64,000 bases of DNA from JABMQW01 sp964439935 (lineage in GTDB: Bacteria > Fidelibacterota > Marinisomatia > Marinisomatales > TCS56): assembly GCA_964439935.1 (NCBI GenBank), contig CAYTPW010000013.1:33983-97982 (forward strand), read 5' to 3'. Positions within the stretch are counted from its first letter, which is position 1, and every line of letters begins with the position of its first letter. Below are positions 8,332-16,601 of this stretch, piece by piece. The notes under the pieces are model-generated. The model was not told the DNA's origin, made no database searches, and saw nothing but the letters and a program-made list of their open reading frames with translations. Position numbers and translations under genes: made by a program.

Positions 8332-9555
8332 ATGAGCAAATTAGCCCTCTTTGGTGGCACGCCGGTACGATCCAAACCATTCCCAACCTGGCCCCGCTCT
8401 TCCCGGGATTTGAAAGAGCAGCTGGTAAATACAGTTGATAATGAATTATGGGGGGTGGGTAGTAAAGCCATTAGGAATTTTGAAGAAGCATTTGCCGCCT
8501 TTCATGCTGCGGAATACTGCATTACAACCAATTCTGGGACTACTGCTCTGTGGGTATCATTAAAAGCGGCCGGAGTTAAGGCAGGGGATGAGGTTATTTT
8601 GCCCGCCTATACATTTATAGCCACCGCCTCAGCGGTTCTGATGGCCAATGCCGTTCCGGTTTTTGTTGATGCGGAGCTTGAAACATTCAATATTGACCCT
8701 GAGCTGATCGAAGCAGCCATCACCGATCAAACCAGAGTAATCATGCCGGTGCACATATCCGGAAATCCGGCTCATATGGATAAAATTCTGGCAATCGCGA
8801 AAAAGCATGATCTGGCAGTGATCGAGGATGCCGCCCAGGCCCACGGAGCCGAGTGGAAGGGAACCAAGGTTGGTGCCTTGGGGATTGGTGGTATTTTCAG
8901 TTTCCAGACCTCAAAAAATATGGCTGCTGGTGAAGGCGGAGCCATCGTGACCAATGATAAAGATTTCAATGATGCTTGTTTTTCCTATCATAATTGCGGA
9001 CGCGTCAAAGGAGGTCAGTGGTATGAGCATCAGCATCTGGGAGGCAATTTTCGTCTGAATGCCTTTGCTGCAGCGATTCTCCACGCTCAACTGAATACTC
9101 TTAGTTCCGATATGGATCTGCGTGACGATAACAGGAAAAAAATAGACGAAGCACTCCATCAAATCCCCGGATTAACACCCGTGATGCAATATCCAGAAAC
9201 TACTCGGGTAGCAAATCATCTGTATTTAGCACGCTATCACGCTGAAGAATTCCATAATGTTCCCCGAGAGAAATTCTATGAGGCGATGCGGGCGGAAGGT
9301 GTCTTTACCTACGCCGGGTATGTGCCTCTATACAAGGAGAAATTATTTATCACCAATCCCGACGAATATCCTTGGTTGAAAGATCGGAATTACCGTGAGC
9401 AGTTTTTACCTAATACAGAGAAATTATGTGGTGAGCAGTCGGTCTGGTTGAAGCAAAATCATTTGCTGGGTACAGCTGCTGATACTCAGGATATCATCGA
9501 TGCATTTGAGAAAGTAGCTCGTGAGCTGCAAAAAAATCCGACATTATTCAAATAA
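8332..9555 (+). CDS. DegT/DnrJ/EryC1-family sugar aminotransferase
   Basis: 407 residues of PLP-dependent aminotransferase. The PLP lysine is Lys195 in SFQTSKNMAAGEGG. The cofactor Asp is in VIEDAAQAHGA (about 164-174), and the N-terminal NSGTTAL loop binds the phosphate. This family transaminates nucleotide-linked keto-sugars for cell-surface glycans or antibiotics. The start MSKLALFGGTPV is typical of a subgroup close to AHBA-synthase or StsC-like enzymes. It stands alone, with no sugar-nucleotide operon nearby, so its substrate cannot be told. A ribosome site AAGGATAAAGGA precedes the ATG. Confidence 0.92.
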   Translation: MSKLALFGGTPVRSKPFPTWPRSSRDLKEQLVNTVDNELWGVGSKAIRNFEEAFAAFHAAEYCITTNSGTTALWVSLKAAGVKAGDEVILPAYTFIATASAVLMANAVPVFVDAELETFNIDPELIEAAITDQTRVIMPVHISGNPAHMDKILAIAKKHDLAVIEDAAQAHGAEWKGTKVGALGIGGIFSFQTSKNMAAGEGGAIVTNDKDFNDACFSYHNCGRVKGGQWYEHQHLGGNFRLNAFAAAILHAQLNTLSSDMDLRDDNRKKIDEALHQIPGLTPVMQYPETTRVANHLYLARYHAEEFHNVPREKFYEAMRAEGVFTYAGYVPLYKEKLFITNPDEYPWLKDRNYREQFLPNTEKLCGEQSVWLKQNHLLGTAADTQDIIDAFEKVARELQKNPTLFK

Positions 9556-9654
9556 CAGGATGTGTAATAACACTCCGGTTGCCTCCTTTTTTCAAATTAC
9601 GAACTGAGCTCGACTCCTAATTCAGTTCTGGAGCAGCCACTAGCTGGAGATTGA

Positions 9655-10719
9655 AAAACGCCCCCACGAGCCATAGCGCATGTTGATCTGGATGCCTTTT
9701 TCTGTTCAGTCGAGGTACTTCAAGACCCATCTTTGAAAGATAAACCGCTGGTTGTCGGGGGCAAATCCGATCAGCGCGGCGTTGTGGCGGCAGCATCCTA
9801 TCCCGCCCGGAAATTTGGTATTCATTCCGCAATGTCCATGTATCAGGCAGAAAAACGTTGTCCTGAGTTGATTATCAGACCACCGCGTTTTAAAGCTTAT
9901 AAAACCTATTCCCGAATTGTGATGGGAATACTGCGCAATTTATCGCCCGTAATGCAACAGGTTAGCGTAGATGAAGCCTATCTGGATCTAACGGATCAGA
10001 TTAGACAATGGCACCAGGCGGAAGCTGAACTGCGTGATGTGCAGCAAAAAATATCCCGGGATATTGGATTATCAGCTTCAGTCGGTCTCAGCACCAGCAA
10101 AATGATTGCTAAAATCGCTTCCGACATGGATAAACCAGCCGGTTTTACGGTAGTTCATCCCGGCGCTGAAATAGGATTTTTAGAACCGCTTCCGGTCAAC
10201 AAAATCCCTGGTATTGGCCCCAAATCAGTACACAAGCTGGCAAATATTGGTGTTAATTCGATTAAAGATCTGGCACAAATACCGGAGATTGATCTTGCTA
10301 CTAAATTTGGAAAATGGGGCCGGGAAATGTATTACTGGGCGCGCGGGATTGACGAACGACCTGTGCACGAGGAAAAGGGAGCCAAATCGATCAGCACCGA
10401 GCGGACATTCAATAAGGATATTGCGAATGATGAAGAATTGCATTCCATCTTAAAAAGACAAAGTGAACAGGTAAGTAGTCAATTAAAACGGGCAGGCTAC
10501 ATGGGCCGCACTATCAGCATCAAGATTCGTTATGCCGATTTTGAAACTTTCACGCGTCAGATGTCCTTGAATAGATATACCGATCGACCGAGCGAAATTT
10601 TCATTGCTGCGGTGGAATTATTCAGGAAATCCTGGATCAGTGGTAGTCCGGTTCGTTTATTGGGAGTCGGTGTAAGCAATTTCGCTACGCCGGAAAGGCA
10701 ATTATCGTTAAATATCTAG
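9655..10719 (+). CDS. dinB: DNA polymerase IV (Y family), 5' end disrupted or mis-sequenced
   Basis: A Y-family translesion polymerase. The homologous frame starts before any usable start codon: from 9673 it reads IAHVDLDAFFCSVE, the catalytic N-terminus with the first metal-binding Asp, yet an in-frame TGA sits at 9652-9654 and no ATG, GTG or TTG lies between. The first in-frame start (TTG at 9733) would lose that aspartate. Removing one base from the A5/C5 runs at 9654-9665 joins a TTG at 9651 to the frame and gives MKNAPRAIAHVD. The rest is complete: SVDEAYLD catalytic pair, helix-hairpin-helix (IPGIGPKSVHKL), little-finger domain, and a C-terminal beta-clamp motif QLSLNI. The cause is either a sequencing indel or a real frameshift. 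Confidence 0.85.
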   Translation, partial: KTPPRAIAHVDLDAFFCSVEVLQDPSLKDKPLVVGGKSDQRGVVAAASYPARKFGIHSAMSMYQAEKRCPELIIRPPRFKAYKTYSRIVMGILRNLSPVMQQVSVDEAYLDLTDQIRQWHQAEAELRDVQQKISRDIGLSASVGLSTSKMIAKIASDMDKPAGFTVVHPGAEIGFLEPLPVNKIPGIGPKSVHKLANIGVNSIKDLAQIPEIDLATKFGKWGREMYYWARGIDERPVHEEKGAKSISTERTFNKDIANDEELHSILKRQSEQVSSQLKRAGYMGRTISIKIRYADFETFTRQMSLNRYTDRPSEIFIAAVELFRKSWISGSPVRLLGVGVSNFATPERQLSLNI

Positions 10720-10795
10720 ATCTGAGGAACAAAAAGGGTACACTCTGTTTTATGATAATTAAAATTTCAAATAATACTCATGAGTTAAATGTGTT

Positions 10796-11386
10796 ATGAA
10801 TAAAAGCAAATTAGTTGACGTTAATGACTTTGTACTCCGGCAGGTTCGTGGTTCCGGAAAAACCTATGCCGTTGATTGGACTTTTGATGAGATCGCGGAT
10901 CATGCTGAAAAACAGCTGACCCTGGGATATTACCGACCGGGATACCGGGATGGTATAATCCTGGTGCCGGTGGCTGATGAATACGTGTCGAAATTTATCT
11001 GTCCCTATGTGAAGCTGGCCGGGGACACCCGGTTATTGGCAACTTTGGTGAGGCGCCGACCAGAAGAGGAACCATATATCAGGATCAGGGCTAAATATGG
11101 TACTCCTTTACCGGCCGGAAAAGTTGATCTTGTACTATATCGGCATGATGTCTTAATGGAAAATAATGAATTCACAACCCAGTCTGAATGGGAGTTAATC
11201 AGCATCAATGCCGTGCCAGTTGGTGTTGACACCCTGCCGATGGGTCCTATCACGATGATGCGCAATCAACTGGAACTGCCCGGTGGTACTGCGGCCCATT
11301 ATGATTCCGATGAGTGGGCGGAGTCGGTTAGATTCTGGCAGCAATATGCTGCCCTGGAACCGAAAACAGAAACTGATAATACCTGA
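10796..11386 (+). CDS. DUF3228-family protein
   Basis: 196 residues, predicted soluble, with no signal peptide. The C-terminal half has a run resembling the DUF3228 family: WELISINAVPVG, then MGPITMMRNQLELPGGT, then WAESVRFWQQY. The family has no established function that I know of. The assignment is from memory of the motif, so family membership is moderately sure. The start at 10796 follows a 76-base gap after dinB with no clear ribosome site. It is convergent with the DUF819 gene, the two stop codons being 47 bases apart. Confidence 0.8.
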   Translation: MNKSKLVDVNDFVLRQVRGSGKTYAVDWTFDEIADHAEKQLTLGYYRPGYRDGIILVPVADEYVSKFICPYVKLAGDTRLLATLVRRRPEEEPYIRIRAKYGTPLPAGKVDLVLYRHDVLMENNEFTTQSEWELISINAVPVGVDTLPMGPITMMRNQLELPGGTAAHYDSDEWAESVRFWQQYAALEPKTETDNT

Positions 11387-11393
11387 ACTAGTC

Positions 11394-11420
11394 GTCACTG
11401 ACACTTTGAGTGTCGGTAAC
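11394..11420. terminator. Hairpin between convergent genes (possible terminator)
   Basis: GTCACTGACACT (11394-11405) pairs with AGTGTCGGTAAC (11409-11420) around a TTG loop, with one mismatch and one wobble. No U-tract follows in either direction, so it may only stall or protect transcript ends. Confidence 0.4.
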
Positions 11421-11433
11421 GGATAATACCATT

Positions 11434-12675
11434 CTACGGCGCTACAAACTGCATAATTATCCCGCAGAGCCAGGCAGCATATGTACCAACCGCATAACCT
11501 ACAACTGCCAATAGAACTCCAACCGGCGCCAGGGAAGGATGAAAGGCTGATGCAACAATCGGAGCAGAAGCCGCTCCGCCAATATTAGCCTGACTGCCTA
11601 CCGCCAAAAAGAAAAACGGCGCTTTAATTAATTTAGCGACAACAATTAGAATCAGGACATGGAAGGCGATCCAGATACCACCCACGAGAAAAAGACCGGG
11701 ATTATCAAAAATCGCCATTATATTCATTTTCATTCCAATAGTCGTCACCAACACATAGAGGAACACGCTTCCATAGCGGGAAGCGCCGATACCTTCCAGA
11801 TTACGTAATTTGGTAAATGAAAGACCTATCGCAATTGTAGTAGCTGAAATAATAAGCCAGAAGAATCCGGAGGTCAGGCTGAAACGGGCGAGATAGGGTG
11901 CGTTGCTAGTGATCCAGGGAGTAATCTGATCTGAAATTACGTGCGCAACCGCCGTCACACCAAAGCCGACTCCGACGACCGTAATGGCATCGGTCAGATC
12001 TGGAATCTTACTTATTTGCGCCCGGTAATCTTCGATTTTCTTTTGCAGGTGTGTAATCGCTGCGGTATCACCCCGGAACCAGGCATCCAGTTGTTCATGG
12101 ACCCCGGCGCCGTACAACAGAAAAGCCAGCCAGATGCTGGCTACGATCACATCGACGGCAATCATGGCGGAGAACAGATCATCACCCACCTCAAATACTT
12201 CCTTCATCGCCGCCTGATTGGCGCCACCGCCAATCCAGGAGCCAGCCACTGTTGTCAAACCGCGCCATACTGCCTCCGGACCGGCACCACCAACAATATC
12301 AGGAGCGAAAAGTGACACAATCAGGATTGCCAGCGGTCCCCCGATAACAATGCCAATCGTACCACTGAAAAACATGATTAATGCTTTGGGCCCCAACCGC
12401 ATAACCTCTTTGAGATCAATGCTGATGGTCAGCAGAACCAAACTGGTTGGTAATAAATAGCGCGATGCCACAAAATACAGTTTGGAATTTTCGCCGGAAA
12501 TAATTCCCATAGAATTCAGGATCGACGGGAGAAAATAACACAATAGGAGTGTTGGAACGTATTTATAAAACTTCTTCCAGAACGGATGTCCACTGCGGGA
12601 GGTTCGAAAAACCAACACCAGAATTCCCAGCAGTATTCCTATGACAATCGCATCATTGGTAATCAAAGGTTCCAT
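11434..12675 (-). CDS. DUF819-family integral membrane protein
   Basis: 413 residues with about ten hydrophobic segments spread over the whole length. Two glycine-rich half-repeat motifs stand out: AGSWIGGGANQAAM near residue 145 and VGSQANIGGAASAP near 365. The second is followed by FHPSLAPVGVLLAVVGYAVGTYAAWL. This is the signature of DUF819 (YjcL-like), a family with a repeat architecture like anion or amino-acid exporters. The transported substrate is unknown. A long hydrophilic helix at about 205-225 is probably a cytoplasmic loop. It lies on the minus strand 45 bases downstream of the CoA-binding gene, so the two may be co-transcribed. Confidence 0.88.
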   Translation of the reverse strand: MEPLITNDAIVIGILLGILVLVFRTSRSGHPFWKKFYKYVPTLLLCYFLPSILNSMGIISGENSKLYFVASRYLLPTSLVLLTISIDLKEVMRLGPKALIMFFSGTIGIVIGGPLAILIVSLFAPDIVGGAGPEAVWRGLTTVAGSWIGGGANQAAMKEVFEVGDDLFSAMIAVDVIVASIWLAFLLYGAGVHEQLDAWFRGDTAAITHLQKKIEDYRAQISKIPDLTDAITVVGVGFGVTAVAHVISDQITPWITSNAPYLARFSLTSGFFWLIISATTIAIGLSFTKLRNLEGIGASRYGSVFLYVLVTTIGMKMNIMAIFDNPGLFLVGGIWIAFHVLILIVVAKLIKAPFFFLAVGSQANIGGAASAPIVASAFHPSLAPVGVLLAVVGYAVGTYAAWLCGIIMQFVAP

Positions 12676-12720
12676 ATTTTCCTCTTATCGTGGTTATCGA
12701 ATTGCCGGGTAAAGTTTTGC

Positions 12721-13155
12721 TTAATATTTTTTAAATAACTTGTTGATCCAACCATGGAATTTATGCAGGCCAGATCGTTTGAGATACATTACAGCACAGG
12801 TTCCGTAACACAAATTAATTTCAGCATTTTTTGCAGCAGCAACAGCTTCCGGTGTATCCGTATTCATGTGAATCCAAATATTCTTAATTCCAGCACTTAT
12901 GACATCTGAAACCACTTGATAGGTCTCTGATTTTGGAACTTCAATAACGGCCGCCTCAACAGTCTCCGGCAGACTGGCTAGATCCGGGAAGGTCCGTTTT
13001 CCATTAATCTGATCGATCAATGGATCAACCGGAAATACTGATTTGTCGTTGCTCAACAATCCTTCCAGCGTCAGAGTTGGAAAGCTGCGTATTGCGCTAT
13101 GCCCGATCAGGGCATAGGAATTATAATTCCAGAAATCTTCATATTTTGAGGACAT
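12721..13155 (-). CDS. CoA-binding domain protein (YccU-like)
   Basis: 144 residues forming one Rossmann-like CoA_binding_2 domain: YALIGHSAIRSFPTLTLEGLL for the first strand and loop, VFPVDPLIDQINGKRTFPDL, then EAAVIEVP and KNIWIHMNTDTPEAVAAAKNAEI. Family members bind CoA or an acyl-CoA, with no agreed reaction. The usual small residues after the first strand (G-x-S) are kept. A GGAG ribosome site lies just before the ATG. It probably forms an operon with the DUF819 membrane protein downstream; a shared role is inference only. Confidence 0.85.
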   Translation of the reverse strand: MSSKYEDFWNYNSYALIGHSAIRSFPTLTLEGLLSNDKSVFPVDPLIDQINGKRTFPDLASLPETVEAAVIEVPKSETYQVVSDVISAGIKNIWIHMNTDTPEAVAAAKNAEINLCYGTCAVMYLKRSGLHKFHGWINKLFKKY

Positions 13156-13377
13156 AAAAGCTCCCGGTATTGTGGTAATTAATGTAACACTATAGAAATA
13201 TTGCCCGGAAAATAGGGGTTCACAGGATAAAGTGAATAGGATAAAATGGTATAATTAATGAGAATTGAGTAAAAACTTGTGACGGATTAAATAACTTTAG
13301 TTGGTTGAAGCCAGCCGGTTTATTTTTTTGATAAAAAATGATTTAGGAATTAATAAAATCAATTATGAAAATAGAAG

Positions 13378-13461
13378 TGCCCGGGACTGGACTCGAACCA
13401 GCACAGCCTTGCGACCACTAGACCCTGAACCTAGCGTGTCTACCAATTTCACCACCCGGGC
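13378..13461 (-). tRNA. tRNA-Leu (CAG)
   Basis: 84 bases on the minus strand. The acceptor stem GCCCGGG pairs perfectly with CCCGGGC, and the discriminator is A. The anticodon arm CTAGG-TTCAGGG-TCTAG gives anticodon CAG, reading CTG. A long variable arm of the class II type is present, and the T-arm reads CTGGTTCGAGTCCAG. No CCA is encoded. It has its own likely promoter upstream. Confidence 0.95.
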
Positions 13462-13505
13462 AATCGGTTTTAAAAGAGCGTAAATGCGCGGCGAATTTAA
13501 GATCA

Positions 13506-13534
13506 TAAATAATCCTTTGGAATGTGTTTTTCAA
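13506..13534 (-). promoter_or_regulatory. Predicted promoter for tRNA-Leu (CAG)
   Basis: On the minus strand TTGAAA (complement of 13529-13534) is 17 bases from TATTTA (complement of 13506-13511). Transcription would start about 38 bases before the mature tRNA 5' end, with a GC-rich stretch between. Confidence 0.5.
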
Positions 13535-13604
13535 TTATTATCTATCTCGGTCAGAGATTATTATTAGCTTGAAAATTACTCCCATACCTGTTGAAGATAG
13601 AGCT

Positions 13605-13739
13605 ATGAAAAATCGGGTAAATTTCTGTTTTATTGTCCTTTTGATTATCAGTGGTGAACAATTGGGCTCGGGTATGTATCTTTATCGATTGCAGGCAGGT
13701 GATGCAATCCTGACTGGAAAAATGCTGCTGCTAAAGTAG
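13605..13739 (+). pseudogene. Remnant of a secreted protein: signal peptide joined to the last strands of a T9SS sorting domain
   Basis: 44 codons from the ATG at 13605 to the stop at 13739. The first 16-20 residues look like a signal peptide (MKNRVNFCFIVLLIISG). The rest, SGMYLYRLQAGDAILTGKM plus LLLK, matches the terminal segment of type A T9SS C-terminal sorting domains (typically S-G-V-Y-x-Y-R-L-x-A-G ending in a basic K-M-x-L-L-K). Everything that should lie between, a mature passenger and the PNP motif, is missing. The simplest reading is an in-frame internal deletion. A real microprotein cannot be excluded. It lies 6 bases before yacP, on the same strand. Confidence 0.55.
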
Positions 13740-13745
13740 AAACTA

Positions 13746-14228
13746 ATGCATAAAATAATTATTGATGGATATAACCTGCTCTATGCGATGCCGGGTTTGT
13801 TAAAATACCGCAAGCGTAAACTGGAGACAGCCCGGGAGCGATTGCTCAACAAGCTGGCGGCGGTCGGGAAACGGCGCAGGACCTTTATCGTAGTTGTATT
13901 CGATGGCGTCCAGGATGAAATCCTGCCAACTACAGATGGTATAAACAAGTGGGTTCAGGTGCGCTTCTCTCCCCCGCATAAAAAAGCCGATTTGATCATC
14001 GTTGAATTGGCGCAGGCTGAGGCCAGACCACGATCTTGCACCGTGGTTTCCTCTGATAAAGCAGTAATTCGTGAGGTAGCTTCAACCGGAATGAAAACCA
14101 TGACTTCTGAGGATTTCGCACTTATTCTCGAGCCAAAGCGCCGGTTGGAATCAGAACCTGAAGAACCACCTAAACCAGAAATGACACCAGCCGATCTGGA
14201 GGTCTGGAAACGTGTTTTCGGACGTTGA
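13746..14228 (+). CDS. YacP-like NYN-domain RNase
   Basis: 160 residues with the NYN (PIN-like) nuclease fold. It starts IIIDGYNLLYAM with the conserved Asp and Asn. VVVFDG follows as the second acidic strand, then KADLIIVELAQ and CTVVSSDKAVIREV as the third and fourth. The YacP/Rae1 group includes a ribosome-associated endoribonuclease that cuts mRNA in Firmicutes; here the role is inferred. The C-terminus has a proline- and glutamate-rich linker (about 133-148) followed by a short PADLEVWKRVFG helix. It is followed closely by smpB, another ribosome-rescue gene, which fits a translation quality-control context. Confidence 0.85.
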   Translation: MHKIIIDGYNLLYAMPGLLKYRKRKLETARERLLNKLAAVGKRRRTFIVVVFDGVQDEILPTTDGINKWVQVRFSPPHKKADLIIVELAQAEARPRSCTVVSSDKAVIREVASTGMKTMTSEDFALILEPKRRLESEPEEPPKPEMTPADLEVWKRVFGR

Positions 14229-14290
14229 AATAATCATATGTATTGCACTCGATTGAAAATTATGGACAACTGACGCATTGCTATTTGATC

Positions 14291-14743
14291 ATGGACATTA
14301 AGCTTGTATCCAGCAATCGTAAAGCTTTTCACGAATACCATATTCTTGAGAAATTTGAAGCCGGAATGGAATTATCCGGCAGTGAAGTGAAAAGCCTGCG
14401 GGAAGGTCGGGCTAATATAAAGGAAGGTTATGTAACAGTTCGGAATGGTGAAGTCTGGGCGGTTGGCCTTCATATCAGTCCCTATTCCCATACCGGTCAC
14501 ACCGGTCATGAGCCGGTCCATGATCGTAGACTATTATTGAATCGACGTGAGATCGGCAAATTACAGCGTGGTGTAGATCAGAAGGGAATGACAATCGTTC
14601 CCCTTAAGCTATATTTCAAGAATGGCTGGGCCAAACTTGAAATTGCACTTGCCAAAGGAAAACACTCCTTTGATAAAAAAGAGTCACTGAAAGCTAAGGA
14701 TATCAAACGTCACATAGAACGAGAAATGAGAAATCACCCATGA
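14291..14743 (+). CDS. smpB: SsrA-binding protein
   Basis: 150 residues of SmpB, which binds tmRNA and delivers it to stalled ribosomes for trans-translation. The motifs are complete: NRKAFHEYHILEKFEAGMEL, GSEVKSLREGRANIKEGYV, the HISPY strand, RRLLLNRREI, and KGMTIVPLKLYFKNGWAKLEIALAKGK in the core. The basic tail (DIKRHIEREMRN) inserts into the ribosome mRNA channel. I chose the start MDIKLVSSN at 14291; the open frame begins 16 codons earlier without support. Its stop overlaps the tyrS start by four bases (ATGA), indicating translational coupling. Confidence 0.97.
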   Translation: MDIKLVSSNRKAFHEYHILEKFEAGMELSGSEVKSLREGRANIKEGYVTVRNGEVWAVGLHISPYSHTGHTGHEPVHDRRLLLNRREIGKLQRGVDQKGMTIVPLKLYFKNGWAKLEIALAKGKHSFDKKESLKAKDIKRHIEREMRNHP

Positions 14744-15945
14744 AATTTTTACCAGTTGACGAACAATTGAAATTAATTGGCCGGGGCGCTGAAGAGATCA
14801 TTCCCTTGGAAGAGTTGACCGCTAAACTGGAACATTCCAGGAAGCGGGAAAAACCACTGATTGTGAAACTGGGTTGCGATCCCAGTCGGCCAGACTTGCA
14901 CATCGGACACGGGGTCGTGTTGCGCAAACTAAGGCACTTCCAGGATTTGGGTCATCAAGCGGTGCTGGTAATTGGTGATTTTACAGCAATGATCGGTGAT
15001 CCATCGGGACGGAATAAGACTCGTCCCCAGCTTACAATAGAAGATACACGTAGTAATGCTGATAGTTACGTTGAGCAAGCTAAAGTTATACTTGATATCA
15101 CCAGATTGAAGATTGTTTATAATTACGATTGGCTGGGGGCAATGTCTTTCAGTGATGTAATTCGTCTTGCCAGCCATTATACGATCGCGCGTATGCTGGA
15201 GCGGGATGATTTTACCAAGCGCTACAAATCAGAGGTACCGATCTCAATTCATGAACTGCTGTATCCTCTGGCACAGGGCATGGATTCGGTAGAGTTGAAG
15301 GCAGATATTGAATTAGGCGGAACAGATCAGAAATTCAATCTGTTGGTTGGTCGGGATCTACAGCGGGAATATAATCAGGAACCGCAGGTTATCGTCACGC
15401 TGCCGTTGTTGGAGGGCACAGATGGGAAGGAAAAGATGTCCAAGTCATATGATAATCATATCGGATTACAAGATCCACCTGAGGACATTTATGGGAAAAC
15501 ACTGTCTATACCGGATGAGCTGATTTATAAGTATTATCAATTAGCAGCTAATGCCAGCGAAGAAATTTTGAACCAGGTAAAAAACGAATTGGCTGACAGC
15601 AGTATCAATCCCCGCGATGTGAAGCGGCGATTAGCGCATAAGATCGTCAGTCTCTACTATGATGATGCGAAAGCTGATCGTGCTGAAAAACATTTCGATC
15701 GAATATTCATCAGCAAAGGTGTTCCGGATGAGCTCCCGTCTGTTAAACTAACTGAGCCAACTTTGCTGGTTGATCTTATGGTGGATAACCAAATGGTATC
15801 GAGTAAAACAAATGCGCGCAGGATGATCACACAGGGAGCGGTGCGAATAAACAGCGAGCAATGCAAGGATCTTTATCGGAAGGTTGGAATTGATGAGAAA
15901 ATCGTACTCAAGGTTGGTAAACGTCGATTTTTACAGATTAACTAA
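14740..15945 (+). CDS. tyrS: Tyrosyl-tRNA synthetase
   Basis: 401 residues of class I tyrosyl-tRNA synthetase, which charges tRNA-Tyr using ATP. The HIGH motif is HIGHG at residue 54 and the KMSKS motif is present at about 232. Tyrosine-binding residues lie in VIGDFTAMIGDPSGR and in the GGTDQKFNLLVGRDLQ segment. The insertion and spacing resemble the TyrZ-type subgroup. A C-terminal S4 RNA-binding domain spans about 335-400 (TNARRMITQGAVRIN). It overlaps smpB by four bases. The 317 bases after it appear to end the transcript. Confidence 0.97.
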   Translation: MKFLPVDEQLKLIGRGAEEIIPLEELTAKLEHSRKREKPLIVKLGCDPSRPDLHIGHGVVLRKLRHFQDLGHQAVLVIGDFTAMIGDPSGRNKTRPQLTIEDTRSNADSYVEQAKVILDITRLKIVYNYDWLGAMSFSDVIRLASHYTIARMLERDDFTKRYKSEVPISIHELLYPLAQGMDSVELKADIELGGTDQKFNLLVGRDLQREYNQEPQVIVTLPLLEGTDGKEKMSKSYDNHIGLQDPPEDIYGKTLSIPDELIYKYYQLAANASEEILNQVKNELADSSINPRDVKRRLAHKIVSLYYDDAKADRAEKHFDRIFISKGVPDELPSVKLTEPTLLVDLMVDNQMVSSKTNARRMITQGAVRINSEQCKDLYRKVGIDEKIVLKVGKRRFLQIN

Positions 15946-16262
15946 TTGATCCATTTATTTCAGTTTTTAAATATCCCTGAACTATCGTTTAAAATAACCA
16001 TATAGTATTTTTGAATATTCTGTAACGGAATTGGCAAAAATATATCTAAATGTTTTAGTGCCAATAATCGATGGTGGATGGTCCACTTTTAATTGTGATA
16101 GTCCCTGGGCTACCTATGATTTTCAAAAAATGATGTAGGTAATAAACGCTTCAACATCCGAAATTAGAGGCAGAAATTTGGCTCATATTGACCGGATTTC
16201 GGTTATTGAAATTCACTGAACATATTGATTGAAACGCTATATTTTCTTTGATAGGAGGTAGC
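15946..16262. other. Intergenic region before trxA
   Basis: About 317 AT-rich bases between tyrS and trxA. A small perfect hairpin (GTGGA-TGG-TCCAC, near 16073) is visible. I found no open frame of note, no clear terminator with a U-tract, and no promoter with both boxes at good spacing. A strong AGGAGG ribosome site precedes trxA. Confidence 0.4.
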
Positions 16263-16592
16263 ATGCCACAGAATATTGTGGAGTTTACAGATGCCAATTT
16301 TGAACACGAAGTACTTCAGTCGGATAAACCAGTTTTAGTTGATTTTTGGGCGGAATGGTGTGGACCATGCAAAGTGATCGCCCCAACGATAGTAGAAGTT
16401 GCCGGTGAATATAACGGCAAAGTAAAAGTAGGCAAACTTAATGTCGATCATAATCGCAATTCAGCGATGCAATTTGGTATTCGCAGTATTCCCAGTTTGC
16501 TCATTTTCAACAATGGTTCCGTTGCCCATCAAATAGTGGGAGCGGTTCCCAAAAATAATATTACAAAACTGTTAAACGAGGTTATTAAATAG
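16263..16592 (+). CDS. trxA: Thioredoxin
   Basis: 109 residues of thioredoxin with the redox site W-C-G-P-C at 32-36, inside FWAEWCGPCKVIAP. The cis-proline loop is RSIPSLLIF and the C-terminal helix is complete. It reduces disulfides in cytoplasmic proteins. I chose the start at 16263 because a perfect GGAGG site precedes it; the frame itself opens five codons earlier. It is followed 9 bases later by trxB, its own reductase, so the two form a redox operon. Confidence 0.97.
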   Translation: MPQNIVEFTDANFEHEVLQSDKPVLVDFWAEWCGPCKVIAPTIVEVAGEYNGKVKVGKLNVDHNRNSAMQFGIRSIPSLLIFNNGSVAHQIVGAVPKNNITKLLNEVIK

Positions 16593-16601
16593 AATAGTCA
16601 A

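Noticed and set aside
13301..13483. 60-codon plus-strand frame across the tRNA-Leu gene
   Set aside because: The frame only reflects the tRNA read backwards; the tRNA is structurally complete on the minus strand.
16070..16085. Small hairpin GTGGA-TGG-TCCAC before trxA
   Set aside because: Too short and without a U-tract to be a terminator, and not near a promoter.
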